Notes under the pieces: model-generated
Told to the model about the DNA's origin: nothing
The model's input: the letters and a program-made list of their open reading frames with translations, nothing else
Database searches by the model: none
Shown here: piece after piece, positions 39,143 to 47,242 of the stretch
Numbering within the stretch: the first letter of the stretch is position 1
How the letters are laid out: each line of letters starts with the position of its first letter
Program-made: the position numbers and the translations under genes
Origin: Dongia rigui
GTDB lineage: Bacteria; Pseudomonadota; Alphaproteobacteria; Dongiales; Dongiaceae
Reading direction: 5' to 3'
Assembly (NCBI RefSeq): GCF_034044635.1
Contig: NZ_JAXCLX010000002.1
Span: 434,001-498,000, forward strand
Length of the DNA: 64,000 bases

Positions 39143-40360
39143 TCAAATGATCTTTTTCGCCCGCAACTGCCCGATCTCGTCATCGCCCATGGACAGCAGC
39201 TCGCGGAGGACCGCGTCAGTATCCTGACCGCAAGTGGGTGGCGCTAGGCGGTAGTCGACGGGGGTTTCGGAGAGCTTGATCGGGCTGCCGATCAGATCGA
39301 CCTTGCCCGAGCCGGCGGCCGCGTGGGGCATTGTGATTTTCATCTCACGCGCCAGGACCTGCGGATCCTTGAAGACCTGGTCGATATTGTTGACCGGTCC
39401 CACGGGAACGCCGAGTTCGTTGAGCCCGTCGATCCAATATTGTTGTGGTTTCTTTTCGGTAAGCTCGTTGATCATCTGATAGATCAGCGTGCGGTTGCGC
39501 ACGCGCGCCGGGTTGGTCGCGAAGCGCTCATCCTTGGCCCAGTCGGCCACACCGGCGAACTGGCAGAATTTCTCGAACTGGCTGTCATTGCCGACGGCCA
39601 GGATGAAGAAGCCATCCGAGCAGCGCACCACCGAATAGGGGACGATGTTGGGGTGCTCGTTCCCCAGGCGCTTTGGCACTTCGCCCGAAGTGAGATAGTG
39701 GAGGCCAATATTGGCGAGATAGCCGACCTGGGCATCGAGGAGGCTCATGTCACAGAACTGCCCGCGCCCAGAGAGCGAGCGGTGATGGAGGGCGGCGAGG
39801 ATCGCCACGGTCGAATAGATGCCGCAGACGATGTCGGTGATCGCCACGCCGACCTTCGTCGGCTGGCCGCCGGGGTCGCCGGTGACACTCATGATGCCGC
39901 CCATGCCCTGGGCGAGGAAATCGTAGCCGGCGAGCGGCGCATAGGGCCCGGTCTGGCCGAAGCCCGTGATCGAACAATAGATGAGGCGCGGGAAGTCGTA
40001 CTTGATCTGCTCATAGGAAAGGCCATAGCGCGCCATGTCGCCGACCTTGAAATTCTCGACGAAGATGTCGGAACGCGCGATCAATCGCTTGGCGATTTCC
40101 TGGCCCTCGGGCTTTGCGACATCGAGTGTCACCGAGCGCTTGTTGCGATTGATGGAGAGATAATAGCCGCTTTCGTGGGTGTCCTTGCCGTCCGGCCCCT
40201 TGACGAAAGGCGGTCCCCATTTGCGCGTGTCGTCGCCGGCGCCGGGGCGTTCGATCTTGATCACGTCAGCGCCGAGATCGCCCAGAATCTGCGTCGCCGT
40301 CGGTCCGGCGAGAATGCGGCTCAAATCGAATACGCGAATACCGGCGAGCGGTCCTGACAT
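39143..40360 (-). CDS. CaiB/BaiF family (class III) CoA-transferase
   Basis: 405 aa. GIRVFDLSRILAGPTATQILGDLGADVIKIE at the N-terminus, NRNKRSVTLD, and SITGFGQTGPYAPLAGYDFLAQ are signature segments. The catalytic Asp that forms the acyl anhydride is Asp176 in TKVGVAITDIVCG. It moves CoA between carboxylic acids; formyl-CoA:oxalate transferase is the best-known relative and succinyl-CoA:mesaconate-type enzymes are close too. No acyl-CoA partner gene is adjacent, so the substrate is open. A 90-nt gap separates it from the SufR-like regulator upstream on the same strand. Confidence 0.9.
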   Translation of the reverse strand: MSGPLAGIRVFDLSRILAGPTATQILGDLGADVIKIERPGAGDDTRKWGPPFVKGPDGKDTHESGYYLSINRNKRSVTLDVAKPEGQEIAKRLIARSDIFVENFKVGDMARYGLSYEQIKYDFPRLIYCSITGFGQTGPYAPLAGYDFLAQGMGGIMSVTGDPGGQPTKVGVAITDIVCGIYSTVAILAALHHRSLSGRGQFCDMSLLDAQVGYLANIGLHYLTSGEVPKRLGNEHPNIVPYSVVRCSDGFFILAVGNDSQFEKFCQFAGVADWAKDERFATNPARVRNRTLIYQMINELTEKKPQQYWIDGLNELGVPVGPVNNIDQVFKDPQVLAREMKITMPHAAAGSGKVDLIGSPIKLSETPVDYRLAPPTCGQDTDAVLRELLSMGDDEIGQLRAKKII

Positions 40361-40449
40361 GAATATCCCCGACAGTGATTTTTGGGTCAGTGATCTTTGT
40401 GGTCAATGTCGGGGGCAGCGCCCGCAAAAGCAAGCCGGAAGTGGATCCG

Positions 40450-41118
40450 TCAGCGGCGCGAGACGACGCGATAGGCGCAACAACGATCGCCGCCCAGCAT
40501 GTGCTGGATGCGGGTCACCTGCGCGTCCTTGCCCATCACGTCCTGGAAAAGTTTGAGTTCGGCACCGCAGAGGCCGGAACAGGCCTTGGCGGCCTGCGCG
40601 ATGGGGCAATGGTTTTCCGTCATGAGCCAAGCGCCATCGGTGTCCTGGCGGCATTCGGCCATGTAACCATCGATCCGCCTCAGATCGGTCAGGCGCTGAA
40701 CACGCTCAGCGATCGACCCACCCTTGCCCAAAGCGGCGCGATAGCGCTGCAATTGCTGTTCTTCACGCGCGGCCAGGATCGATGCCAGGCCAGCATCGCC
40801 ATGGGCGACGACGATGGCCGCCAGAAGTTCGCTGGCAAGGTCGCGGTGACGGTCGTCGAAATGGGCGTGTCCCTGGTCGCTCAGAGACCACAGGCGCTTT
40901 GGGCGCCCCACGGCCTGGCGTCGATCTTCGAATGTGACGAGGCCGGCCGCGCACAGGCGATTGAGGTGTTGGCGCGCGCCGACCGCCGTCATGTCGAGAT
41001 GACGACCGACAACCGATGCGGTGAGGGCGCCTTCCGCCTTCAGCACCTCGAGCACGCGCGTGGGACCGAAATCTGCCATGGCTTCAAAATATCGCGCCGC
41101 TTTCATTTTAGAAAGCAT
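40450..41118 (-). CDS. SufR-like winged-helix regulator with C-terminal Cys cluster
   Basis: 222 aa. The N-terminal winged helix is clear (VLEVLKAEGALTASVVGRHL, MTAVGARQHLNRLCAAGLV, VGRPKRLWSLSDQGHAHF). The C-terminal part has C-x12-C in HCPIAQAAKACSGLC and, 28 residues later, a CC pair in GDRCCAYRV; this resembles the iron-sulfur-binding SufR layout with the third of four Cys missing, so cofactor binding is plausible but unproven. It is divergent from an MFS gene across only 35 nt. A GCTTTC-N6-GAAAGC palindrome covers its first codons. The start may be 41118 or 41106. Confidence 0.82.
   Translation of the reverse strand: MLSKMKAARYFEAMADFGPTRVLEVLKAEGALTASVVGRHLDMTAVGARQHLNRLCAAGLVTFEDRRQAVGRPKRLWSLSDQGHAHFDDRHRDLASELLAAIVVAHGDAGLASILAAREEQQLQRYRAALGKGGSIAERVQRLTDLRRIDGYMAECRQDTDGAWLMTENHCPIAQAAKACSGLCGAELKLFQDVMGKDAQVTRIQHMLGGDRCCAYRVVSRR
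41099..41116. promoter_or_regulatory. Palindrome at the start of the regulator gene, candidate operator
   Basis: GCTTTC-ATTTTA-GAAAGC has perfect 6-bp arms. It overlaps the first codons if translation starts at 41118, or straddles the ATG at 41106. It lies about 40 nt from the divergent MFS start, so one bound regulator dimer could control both genes. The surrounding AT-rich stretch (41101-41131) is the only promoter-like sequence in the gap. Confidence 0.55.
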
Positions 41119-41153
41119 TTACTTTTCATATTGCCGCGCCTAGGGTCCGCGCC

Positions 41154-42572
41154 ATGACCGCCCTCGACACCATTCCAGCAGACAATCCGCCGCGACTTCT
41201 GCAGCGCGCCAACATCGCGCCGCTGGCCCTGGTCAATCTGGGCGTCGGTCTGCATGCGGTGATCTGGTATCTCGCCTCGACGGCGATGCCCACCGCCATC
41301 AAGGAGGTGGGCGGCGCCGAATATCTGAGTTGGGTCGGCAGCCTGTTCCTGATGACCACCATTGTCGGCGGCTCCGTCACGGCGATGCTGAAAGGGCATT
41401 TCGGTGCGCGCAACGCGATGCTGGGTGCCGGCACCGTCGTCATGATCGGCGGCCTGGTCTCGGCGGCGGCGCCGGGCGTCGAACTCATTCTTGCCGGCCG
41501 CGCCATCCAGGGGTTGGGCGAGGGCGTGCTGATCGCCCTTTCTTATGTCATCACGCGCGAGTTGTTCGACAACCGCCTGGTGCCAAGGGTCTTCGGTACC
41601 CTGGCGGCGACCTGGGGCGGTGCCGTATTCCTCGGCCCGCTGATCGGCGGCGTGTTGACCGAGGCCTTCTCCTGGCGCGTGGCCTTTCTGGGGGCGGCGC
41701 TGTTGCCTCTGCCAATGCAGGCGCTGGCCTTCATGATCCTGCGCGATCCTCACGCGCGCATCTTTGTCGGCAAGCCGCCGCTGTTGCGGGTGACGCTGCT
41801 GGCAGCCGGCGTCATCGGCATCGCCGTCGCGGATCGACTGGGCAATGCGCTTCTGGGCGGTGCAGCGATTGCCGCGGGAATTGCAGCTGTGGCGCTGGCG
41901 TTGAAGATTGACCGGCGGGCGGCCAGCCATCTTATCACCACGGTGTTCCCGAGCCTGCGCCACCGCGTGTCGCTGGGCCTCTGGGTTCTCATCCTCATGC
42001 CGATGGGCGAGGCGGGTGTCGTCGTCTACGCGCCCTACCTATTGCAGCTCGATCGCGGGTTGGCACCGACCTGGGCGGGCTATATCGGTGCCATTCATGC
42101 ACTGACATGGTCCCTGTCGGCGCTCTGCGTCGCTTCGCTGCCACCCCGTTGGCATGGGCTTGCCATCATCAGCGGTCCAGTAACTTTGGCGGTTGGCATG
42201 GCATTGCTGGGGATCGGGCTTGCCGGCAGCCCATTGACCCTGGTCGCTGCGGCGCTTGCTTTGGTCGGGATCGGGTTTGGCATATCCCATTCCTTCATCA
42301 ATCAGCGCATCATGGCGGCGGCCCCCGAGGGGCAGGAGGATGCGACGGCGACGGCCATTCCGACATTGGAATGCCTTGGCGGCGCCATCGGCGCGGCGGC
42401 TTCAGGGCTGGTGGGGAATGCGGCGGGATTTGGCGGGTCGTTGACCCCGGAGGTCGTACAAATGGGCTCGATCGGCGTCTTCGGCGGCGGAGCTCTCATC
42501 GTCCTCATTGGAGTCGTGGCCGCTGGGCTGTTCCTGCGCTCGGCATCCCCCGTGGTTGATAGAAAAAATTGA
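41154..42572 (+). CDS. MFS transporter
   Basis: 472 aa membrane carrier with about 12-14 hydrophobic segments. The motif-A-like stretch KGHFGARNAMLGAG after TM2 and AGRAIQGLGEGVLIALSYV are typical of drug/proton antiporter-like members. It is divergent from the SufR-like regulator and 88 nt ahead of the flavin reductase, so it may move the substrate or product of the amine dehydrogenase downstream (inference). Substrate unknown. Confidence 0.87.
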   Translation: MTALDTIPADNPPRLLQRANIAPLALVNLGVGLHAVIWYLASTAMPTAIKEVGGAEYLSWVGSLFLMTTIVGGSVTAMLKGHFGARNAMLGAGTVVMIGGLVSAAAPGVELILAGRAIQGLGEGVLIALSYVITRELFDNRLVPRVFGTLAATWGGAVFLGPLIGGVLTEAFSWRVAFLGAALLPLPMQALAFMILRDPHARIFVGKPPLLRVTLLAAGVIGIAVADRLGNALLGGAAIAAGIAAVALALKIDRRAASHLITTVFPSLRHRVSLGLWVLILMPMGEAGVVVYAPYLLQLDRGLAPTWAGYIGAIHALTWSLSALCVASLPPRWHGLAIISGPVTLAVGMALLGIGLAGSPLTLVAAALALVGIGFGISHSFINQRIMAAAPEGQEDATATAIPTLECLGGAIGAAASGLVGNAAGFGGSLTPEVVQMGSIGVFGGGALIVLIGVVAAGLFLRSASPVVDRKN

Positions 42573-42660
42573 TCCAAACCTTCAACGAATTCGATTTCCT
42601 AAATACCTTCCCCTACGGCAGACTGTCGCACATGATCGATTTCACCGTTAAGGAATCGCC

Positions 42661-43212
42661 ATGGGAAGGATTGCGTTAATGGCCACGGTCAAGGTCGAAA
42701 GCAGCAATGAGCCGCTCGAAAGCGTCGACACCGACGCTTTCGTAGGTGCCATGCGCGTGCAGGCGGCCGCGGTCAATCTGGTGACCTCGAACGGGCCCGG
42801 CGGCCGCACCGGCGTCACCGTCAGTGCCATGACATCCGTGTCGGCCGAGCCGCCTTTGCTTCTGGCCTGCGTCAACCGCCGCAGTCCATCGGTCGCCATC
42901 ATCCGGCAAAACGGTGTCTTCTGCATTAACGCCTTGTCGGCGGAACAGAGCGAGCTTGCCAATACCTTTGCCGGCCGGCCGAGCAGCGGCGAGCCTTTCG
43001 ATTTTGCCGCGGCGGATTGGATCAACATCACCACCGCGGCACCGGCCCTGGTCGATGCCGTCGCCAATCTCGATTGTGTGATCCACGATATCGTCGAGGC
43101 CGGATCGCATACCATTTTCATCGGCCGTGTCGTCGGTGCGTCACATCGCAATGTGAAGCCGTTGGTTTATTGCGACCGCACCTATCTCGCTCCCGGCCCG
43201 CTCGAAGACTGA
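42661..43212 (+). CDS. Flavin reductase-like FMN-binding protein
   Basis: 183 aa. AFVGAMRVQAAAVNLVTSNGPGGRTGVTVSAM, SAEPPLLLACVNRRS and GVFCINALSAEQSELANTF are hallmarks of the HpaC/NtaB-type flavin reductase family, which reduces free flavin with NAD(P)H to supply monooxygenases. The neighbouring gene is an amine dehydrogenase that carries its own FMN, so the pairing is unusual; it could instead serve the HpaB-type oxygenase 30 kb away (speculative). The start at 42661 follows AAGGA; an ATG at 42679 with GGAAGGA is equally good. Confidence 0.87.
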   Translation: MGRIALMATVKVESSNEPLESVDTDAFVGAMRVQAAAVNLVTSNGPGGRTGVTVSAMTSVSAEPPLLLACVNRRSPSVAIIRQNGVFCINALSAEQSELANTFAGRPSSGEPFDFAAADWINITTAAPALVDAVANLDCVIHDIVEAGSHTIFIGRVVGASHRNVKPLVYCDRTYLAPGPLED

Positions 43213-43252
43213 TCGCGGCGCTTCGCGATCCCCAACCCAAGGCAACGCACCA

Positions 43253-45316
43253 ATGGCGCGCGACCCGCGTTACGATATCCTGTTCGAGCCGGTGAAGATC
43301 GGTCCCGTCACAACGAAGAACCGCTTCTACCAAGTGCCGCATTGCAATGGCCAAGGCTATCGCGACCCATCGGCGGTCGCGAAGATGCGCGGCAACAAGG
43401 CGGCAGGCGGCTGGGGTGTGCTCTGCACCGAACAGGCGGAAATCCACCACACGTCGGAGATCACGCCGTTCATCGAATTGCGGCTCTGGGACGACCGCGA
43501 TATCCCGCAGCTCCAGAAGATGAGCGACGCGATCCATGCCGAAAATGCCTTGGCCGGGATCGAACTGGCGTATAACGGGCCGAACGGCTCCAACCTCTAT
43601 ACTCGCGAAGTCCCGTTGGGGCCGTCGCATCTCCCGATCGCGACCTTTTATTACGATCCCGTGCAGGCACGGGCGATGGATCTTTCCGACATCAAGAATC
43701 TGCGTCGCTGGCACAAGAATGCGGCGATCCGGGCCAAACGCGCCGGTTTCGACATCATCTATGTCTATGCCGCGCACGGTTTCTCGATCATCCAGCATTT
43801 CCTGTCGCGGCGCTTCAACACGCGCAGCGATGAGTATGGCGGCAGCCTTGAGAACCGGATGCGCCTGCTGCGCGAGATCACCGAGGATACGAAGGATGCC
43901 GTCGGTGATACCGCAGCGGTCGCTGTCCGCATCGCCGTCGACGAGCTGATGGGCGAGAGCGGTTTGCACAAAGCCGAGATCGAGGATGTGATCGGCCGCA
44001 TGGCTGAAACGCCGGACCTCTGGGACGTGACCCTCTCCGACTGGGGCAATGATTCCCGTACCTCGCGCTTTACCGAGGAAGCGGCCGAAGAAGAGTTCGT
44101 GCGCGGCATCAAGAAACTGACGACCCGGCCGGTCGTTGGCGTCGGCCGCTTCACCTCGCCCGACCTGATGGTGCGCCAAGTCAAGAGCGGCATTCTCGAT
44201 CTCATCGGCGCGGCGCGGCCCTCGATTGCCGACCCGTTCCTGCCCAACAAGATCGATGAGGGCCGCATCGACGACATTCGCGAATGCATCGGCTGCAACA
44301 TCTGCGTTTCGGGCGATATGACCATGTCGCCCAGCCGCTGCACGCAAAACCCGGCAATGGGCGAAGAATGGCGGAAAGGTTGGCATCCGGAGTTCATTCG
44401 GTCGCGCGAAAGCGAAGCCCGCGTGCTGGTGGTGGGCGGCGGCCCGGCCGGGCTGGAGGCGGCACGCGCGCTGGGGCAACGTGGATATGAGGTGGCTCTG
44501 GCTGAGGCAGGCACGGAACTTGGCGGCCGCGTCGCGCGTGAATGCCGCTTGCCGACCCTGAGTGCGTGGGGGCGCGTGCGCGACTGGCGCGTCGGACAGA
44601 TCAACAAGATGCCGAATGTCAGCGTCTATCTCGACAGCAAGCTTGATGCCGATCAGGTGCTGGAATTCGGCTTTGACCATATCGTGGTGGCGACAGGCAG
44701 TTCCTGGCGGAGAGATGGCGTCGCGCACTACCATCTGGCAGCGCTGCCCAATGCCGGCATGCCAACGCTGACGCCGGATGACCTGATGGCCGGCACCAGG
44801 CCGAAGGGCAAGCATGTCGTGCTCTTTGACGACGACCATTATTACATGGGCGGAATCTGCGCGGAGCTGCTGGTCAAGGCCGGGCATCACGTGACGTTCG
44901 TGACGCCTGCCGCCGAGGTTTCAACCTGGACACGCAATACGCTGGAGCAGGATAAGATCCAGGCCAAGCTCATCAATATGGGCGTCGATGTCATCGTCAG
45001 CCATGCGGTGGCCACTGCCCAGGCCGGTGGCGTTGAACTGGCCTGCACCTTTACCGGCAGGAAGAAGGCGTTGACCTGCGACGATCTTGTGCTCGTGGCC
45101 TCGCGCCTGCCGCAGGACCAGCTCTATCTCGATCTCAAGGCGCGAGAAACGGATTGGGGCGACATCAAGACCGTTCGCGGCATCGGCGATTGCTGGGCGC
45201 CATCGACCATAGCGGCCGCCGTCTATGCCGGGCGTCGCTATGCCGAAGAATTCGATGCGCCGGATATCGGCGACGCCGTGCCGTTCAAGCGTGAACTTGC
45301 GGAACTGCTGCCGTGA
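43253..45316 (+). CDS. Amine dehydrogenase of the trimethylamine/histamine dehydrogenase family
   Basis: 687 aa old-yellow-enzyme barrel joined to a [4Fe-4S] and a glutathione-reductase-like domain. KNRFYQVPHC carries Cys31, the counterpart of TMADH Cys30 that bonds FMN covalently. Tyr172 and His175 in YVYAAH and Asp267 in WGNDSRTSRF match the TMADH catalytic set. The cluster motif is Cys345-x2-Cys348-x2-Cys351-x11-Cys363. The aromatic cage of TMADH (Tyr, Trp, Trp) reads Gln61, Trp264, Asp355 here; I recall the Gln/Trp/Asp set from histamine dehydrogenase, while TMADH itself should not fit. It deaminates an amine to aldehyde plus ammonia, passing electrons to a carrier. ruvX overlaps its stop. 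Confidence 0.88.
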   Translation: MARDPRYDILFEPVKIGPVTTKNRFYQVPHCNGQGYRDPSAVAKMRGNKAAGGWGVLCTEQAEIHHTSEITPFIELRLWDDRDIPQLQKMSDAIHAENALAGIELAYNGPNGSNLYTREVPLGPSHLPIATFYYDPVQARAMDLSDIKNLRRWHKNAAIRAKRAGFDIIYVYAAHGFSIIQHFLSRRFNTRSDEYGGSLENRMRLLREITEDTKDAVGDTAAVAVRIAVDELMGESGLHKAEIEDVIGRMAETPDLWDVTLSDWGNDSRTSRFTEEAAEEEFVRGIKKLTTRPVVGVGRFTSPDLMVRQVKSGILDLIGAARPSIADPFLPNKIDEGRIDDIRECIGCNICVSGDMTMSPSRCTQNPAMGEEWRKGWHPEFIRSRESEARVLVVGGGPAGLEAARALGQRGYEVALAEAGTELGGRVARECRLPTLSAWGRVRDWRVGQINKMPNVSVYLDSKLDADQVLEFGFDHIVVATGSSWRRDGVAHYHLAALPNAGMPTLTPDDLMAGTRPKGKHVVLFDDDHYYMGGICAELLVKAGHHVTFVTPAAEVSTWTRNTLEQDKIQAKLINMGVDVIVSHAVATAQAGGVELACTFTGRKKALTCDDLVLVASRLPQDQLYLDLKARETDWGDIKTVRGIGDCWAPSTIAAAVYAGRRYAEEFDAPDIGDAVPFKRELAELLP

Positions 45317-45774
45317 TCATCCCCGCGCTGCAGGATCTTGCCCGGGAATTGCCGCGTGGGCAGCGGTTGATGGGGATCGATCTTGGCGACAAGACCATCG
45401 GCATCGCGGTTGGCGACCCCGGGCACATGATCGCGACGCCGGTGACCACGATCCGGCGCAAGAAGTTCACCGAGGATGCGCAGGTTCTGCTGAAGCTGAT
45501 TGACGATCGGCAGGTTGGCGGGCTGGTCATCGGATGGCCGCTCAACATGGATGGATCGGAAGGACCGCGCTGCCAATCGGTGAAGCAGTTCGCCAACAAC
45601 ATGGCCAAGCTGCGCGATCTGCCGATGACATTCTGGGATGAGCGGCTTTCCACGGTCGCTGTGACACGCGACATGATCGCGGCCGATCTCAGCCGGGGCA
45701 AGCGTGCCAAGGTTGTGGACCAATCGGCGGCCGCCTTCATCCTACAAGGGGCACTCGACAGCTTGAAACGGTGA
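45313..45774 (+). CDS. ruvX: Putative Holliday junction resolvase / pre-16S rRNA nuclease
   Basis: 153 aa RNase H-fold protein (YqgF/RuvX). LMGIDLGDKTIGIAVGDPGH carries the first catalytic Asp, GGLVIGWPLNMDGSEGPRC and FWDERLSTVAVTR are family signatures, and the C-terminal VVDQSAAAFILQGAL is typical. In E. coli it takes part in pre-16S rRNA 5' processing. GTG start inside a GTGA overlap with the amine dehydrogenase stop, so a housekeeping gene is translationally coupled to a catabolic one, which is odd. Confidence 0.94.
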   Translation: MIIPALQDLARELPRGQRLMGIDLGDKTIGIAVGDPGHMIATPVTTIRRKKFTEDAQVLLKLIDDRQVGGLVIGWPLNMDGSEGPRCQSVKQFANNMAKLRDLPMTFWDERLSTVAVTRDMIAADLSRGKRAKVVDQSAAAFILQGALDSLKR

Positions 45775-45867
45775 GCTGTCTTCACAGATTAACGTGACAG
45801 TCGCCGTTTTGTCATATCTCGTTGTTACGCGGGTCCTTGTTTGACAATTCTGACAGGGAGCTTGCTC

Positions 45868-47169
45868 ATGACAAGGTTTGCGCGCCGATTTGGCATGGTA
45901 TCGTTGTTCACCCTGATGCTGACCGGCATCGCCCAGGCGGAGGGACCCGAAATATTTACCAGCGACGATCCGGCCCTGCCCTTGGGTACCGTCAAGACGG
46001 GGGCCAAGGAACTGAAGCTCAGCCGCGGCATCGGCAGTGCGCTTTTTCACATGAAGGGCGATCCCGACAATGTCTTCTATTCGGTGACCGATCGCGGTCC
46101 CAACATCGATTGCGCGGAAGCCGAGGAACTGACAGGCGCTGACGTCAACAAGATGTGCGCCGGCGACGAAAAGGCGAAGATCTTCCCGCAACCGGATTTC
46201 GTGCCCTCGATCCAGCGGGTCGAGCTTGGCACGGACGGCAAGTTCACCATCAAGGAACTGATCAACATCTCTGACGCGAGCGGCAAGCCGATCTCGGGCC
46301 TGCCCAATCCGCTGAAGGGCGCCAAGACCGAACATGCCTTCGACAAGGACGGCAAGGCGGTCGATTTCGATCCCAATGGCCTCGATACCGAGGGCCTGGT
46401 GCGGATGAGCGATGGCAGCTTCTGGCTGTCCGACGAATATGCGCCGAGCCTCGTGCATGTCGCGGCCGACGGCAAGATCATCGAGCGTCTGGTACCGCAG
46501 GGCCTGGAAGGCGATTTCTCTGCTGCCACCTACAAGGTCAGGGGCACGCTGCCGGCAATCCTCGCCAAGCGTCAGCTCAACCGCGGCATGGAAGGTGTGG
46601 CCATCTCGCCGGATGAGAAGTTCATCTACGGCCTGATGCAGAACCCGCTCGCCAATCCGGATGCCGACGCTTTCAAGAAGGCGAACGCGACACGCATCCT
46701 CAAGGTCGATACCGCGACGGGCAAGCCGGTCGGCGAGTTCGTCTACCAGCTTGATGCGCATACCACCTTCAAGAACGACAAGAAGGCGGAGAAGCAATCC
46801 GACGTGCGTCTCTCCGAAATCACGGCGGTGGGCCAGGACAAGCTGGTCATTCTGGAGCGCATCGCCAAGACCACCAAGCTGCATCTGGTCGATCTTGCCA
46901 CCGGCACCGACATCCTCGGCACGTCGTGGGACGATCCCAAGACCAGCCCCAGCCTGGAACAGGCTGATCTCGCCGCCGCCGGTGTCACACCACTCACCAA
47001 GACCTTGTGGTTCGACAGCAGCGATCACGAAGGAATTCCGGCGAAGGTCGAGGGCGTCGCCATCATTGCCCCGGACACGCTCGTCATCATCAATGACGAT
47101 GATTTCGGCATCGACGGCAAGAGCAAGACGCAGATCGTGCGCCTGAAGCTCGCCTTGCCGTCGATGTAA
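45868..47169 (+). CDS. Secreted esterase-like phytase-domain protein
   Basis: 433 aa with a Sec signal peptide (ARRFGMVSLFTLMLTGIAQA). The body matches the 'esterase-like activity of phytase' family: SRGIGSALFHMKGDPDNVFYSVTDRGPNID, GLDTEGLVRMSDGSFWLSDEYAPSLVHV, QLNRGMEGVAISPDEKFIYGLMQNPL and the closing VEGVAIIAPDTLVIINDDDFGID. It is a beta-propeller, periplasmic, of unknown substrate. The start at 45868 follows GGGAG; an in-frame TTG lies earlier. A strong bidirectional terminator follows. Confidence 0.88.
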   Translation: MTRFARRFGMVSLFTLMLTGIAQAEGPEIFTSDDPALPLGTVKTGAKELKLSRGIGSALFHMKGDPDNVFYSVTDRGPNIDCAEAEELTGADVNKMCAGDEKAKIFPQPDFVPSIQRVELGTDGKFTIKELINISDASGKPISGLPNPLKGAKTEHAFDKDGKAVDFDPNGLDTEGLVRMSDGSFWLSDEYAPSLVHVAADGKIIERLVPQGLEGDFSAATYKVRGTLPAILAKRQLNRGMEGVAISPDEKFIYGLMQNPLANPDADAFKKANATRILKVDTATGKPVGEFVYQLDAHTTFKNDKKAEKQSDVRLSEITAVGQDKLVILERIAKTTKLHLVDLATGTDILGTSWDDPKTSPSLEQADLAAAGVTPLTKTLWFDSSDHEGIPAKVEGVAIIAPDTLVIINDDDFGIDGKSKTQIVRLKLALPSM

Positions 47170-47197
47170 AACCGACACCGAGATCGCGGACAAAGAA

Positions 47198-47229
47198 AAA
47201 CCCGCCCGACTGGAATGTCGGGCGGGTTT
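47198..47229. terminator. Bidirectional terminator between the phytase-like gene and the aminotransferase
   Basis: Perfect 13-bp stem AAACCCGCCCGAC/GTCGGGCGGGTTT with loop TGGAAT. The T-rich flanks exist on both strands (TTTCGTTTTGG on plus; TTTTTCTTTG on minus), so it ends both convergent transcripts. Confidence 0.94.
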
Positions 47230-47242
47230 CGTTTTGGAAGAA

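Noticed and set aside
45775-45867. Possible Pho box before the phytase-like gene
   Set aside because: TTGTCAT and CTGTCAC-like pieces are present, but the half-site spacing does not give the 11-nt periodicity expected and the second repeats are poor.
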